Assembly: GCA_012798145.1 (NCBI GenBank)
Contig: JAAZNT010000047.1
Coordinates: 1-6,559 of the forward strand
Source: Thermoanaerobaculaceae bacterium
GTDB taxonomy: Bacteria; Acidobacteriota; UBA4820
Reading direction: 5' to 3'
Length of the DNA: 6,559 nucleotides
In this document: piece after piece, positions 5,902-6,559 of the stretch
Layout of the letters: every line of letters starts with the position of its first letter
Position numbering within the stretch: the stretch's first letter is position 1
The notes under the pieces: model-generated
Told to the model about the DNA's origin: nothing
Databases searched by the model: none
The model's input: the letters and a program-made list of their open reading frames with translations, nothing else
Position numbers and translations under genes: made by a program

Positions 5902-6559
5902 ATGAGCAAAATCTCGATTTTGATTCCTCTTTACAATGAAAGGGAGTGCATTCAGTTGCTTTTGAAGTCAATTTACGATGTGGTGGGTAAATTAAAAGAA
6001 GAATATGAAATTGTTATTGTCAACGACGGCTCAAATGATGGAAGCGAAGAGGAACTTAACAAAGCAATAAAAGAGTATCCCAACCTAAAGGTTGTAAATT
6101 TCAGGAAAAATTATGGGCAGACAGCCTCTCTTGCTGCGGCGATAGCGGAAAGTTGCGGTTCTGTGCTAATTCCTATGGATGCAGACCTTCAAAACGACCC
6201 AAAAGACATTCCCCGTCTTCTTGAAAAACTTGAGGAAGGATATGATGTTGTAAGCGGTTGGAGAAGAAAAAGGGAAGACAATTTTTTAACAAGGATTCTG
6301 CCTTCAAAGATGGCAAACTTTTTAATTTCGGTGATTTCTGGAGTAAAACTCCACGATTATGGATGCACATTGAAAGCATACAGGAGGGAAGTTCTTGACG
6401 ACATTGATTTAATGGGTGAAATGCACCGATTTATCCCTATTCTTGCAAGTTGGAAGGGGGCTAAAGTGGCAGAATTGGAGGTTGTCCACCATCCAAGGAA
6501 AATAGGCAAATCAAAATACAACCTCACAAGAACCTTCAAAGTTATCCTTGATTTGATGA
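5902..6559 (+). CDS. Family 2 glycosyltransferase, DPM1/GtrB-like (3' end outside the window)
   Basis: The first 219 residues of a GT-A fold glycosyltransferase are present; the window ends inside the gene. Such enzymes move a sugar from a nucleotide donor to polyprenyl phosphate at the cytoplasmic face of the inner membrane, for use in surface glycans or lipid A modification. Visible motifs are ISILIPLYNE (4-13), the nucleotide-binding NDGSNDGS (41-48), the metal-binding DAD within PMDADLQNDP (91-100), SGWRRKRED (118-126), DYGCTLKAYRREV (152-164) and GEMHRFIP (172-179), then HHPRKIGKSKY (196-206). That set is characteristic of the bacterial DPM1-like group (GtrB, ArnC, YkcC), in which two C-terminal membrane helices, here beyond the window, usually follow. 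The ATG has GGAG at 5891-5894, 7 bases upstream. The sugar and the acceptor cannot be told from the sequence. No functional link to the pilus genes is visible. Confidence 0.9.
   Translation, partial: MSKISILIPLYNERECIQLLLKSIYDVVGKLKEEYEIVIVNDGSNDGSEEELNKAIKEYPNLKVVNFRKNYGQTASLAAAIAESCGSVLIPMDADLQNDPKDIPRLLEKLEEGYDVVSGWRRKREDNFLTRILPSKMANFLISVISGVKLHDYGCTLKAYRREVLDDIDLMGEMHRFIPILASWKGAKVAELEVVHHPRKIGKSKYNLTRTFKVILDLM

Noticed and set aside
5633..5905. 90-residue frame with a GTG start between pilR and the glycosyltransferase
   Set aside because: It overlaps the better-supported IVS-family frame at 5694, which has a clear Shine-Dalgarno sequence and a recognisable family N-terminus. Its own protein shows no known motif, and its end includes the translated heptamer repeat (PQILNPKN), as expected for non-coding sequence.
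6173..6539. Reverse-strand open frames opposite the glycosyltransferase
   Set aside because: The + strand encodes unbroken, highly conserved GT2 motifs across the whole stretch, and the reverse frames match nothing I recognise.

Overview
The window is an AT-rich stretch of bacterial chromosome. Nearly all of it codes on the + strand, and its core is the type IV pilus motor and regulator locus. In order it holds the 3' end of a pilB-type assembly ATPase (stop at 92-94), a complete pilT retraction ATPase (104-1282), pilC inner-membrane platform protein (1313-2515), a pilS-type sensor histidine kinase (2600-4210), a pilR-type sigma-54 activator (4214-5608), a 293-bp gap with a broken small gene, and the 5' two thirds of a family 2 glycosyltransferase (from 5902 to the window end). 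The pilB-T-C-S-R order, the sigma-54 activator and the polytopic PilS point to a Gram-negative, didermic bacterium. Gene order and protein style resemble Desulfobacterota (former Deltaproteobacteria) or Acidobacteriota relatives, but the phylum cannot be fixed from this sequence alone.

Two transcription units can be read. Unit 1 (pilB-pilT-pilC) has strong Shine-Dalgarno sequences before pilT and pilC and ends in a textbook intrinsic terminator at 2539-2566. Unit 2 (pilS-pilR) starts directly after it. An extended -10 element (TGTTATAAT, 2583-2591) lies 8 bases before the pilS ATG, and no Shine-Dalgarno sequence precedes that ATG, so the pilS mRNA may be leaderless. pilR follows pilS after 3 bases and is probably translationally coupled to it.

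PilB and PilT are the opposing extension and retraction ATPases. Both act on the PilC platform, which adds or removes pilin subunits. PilS and PilR form the two-component system that in known systems activates pilin transcription through sigma-54. The pilin gene is not in the window.

The gap at 5609-5901 holds the N-terminal 37 codons of a four-helix-bundle protein of the 23S rRNA intervening-sequence (S23/Avd-like) family, cut short by stop codons, followed by a short heptamer tandem repeat. The glycosyltransferase beyond it looks like a DPM1/GtrB-type enzyme acting on a polyprenyl-phosphate acceptor and has no evident link to pili. I found no mobile element, CRISPR array, tRNA or rRNA, and no clearly new multi-gene system. 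The points most worth a second look are the leaderless pilS start, the broken IVS-family gene and a hairpin inside the start of pilR.
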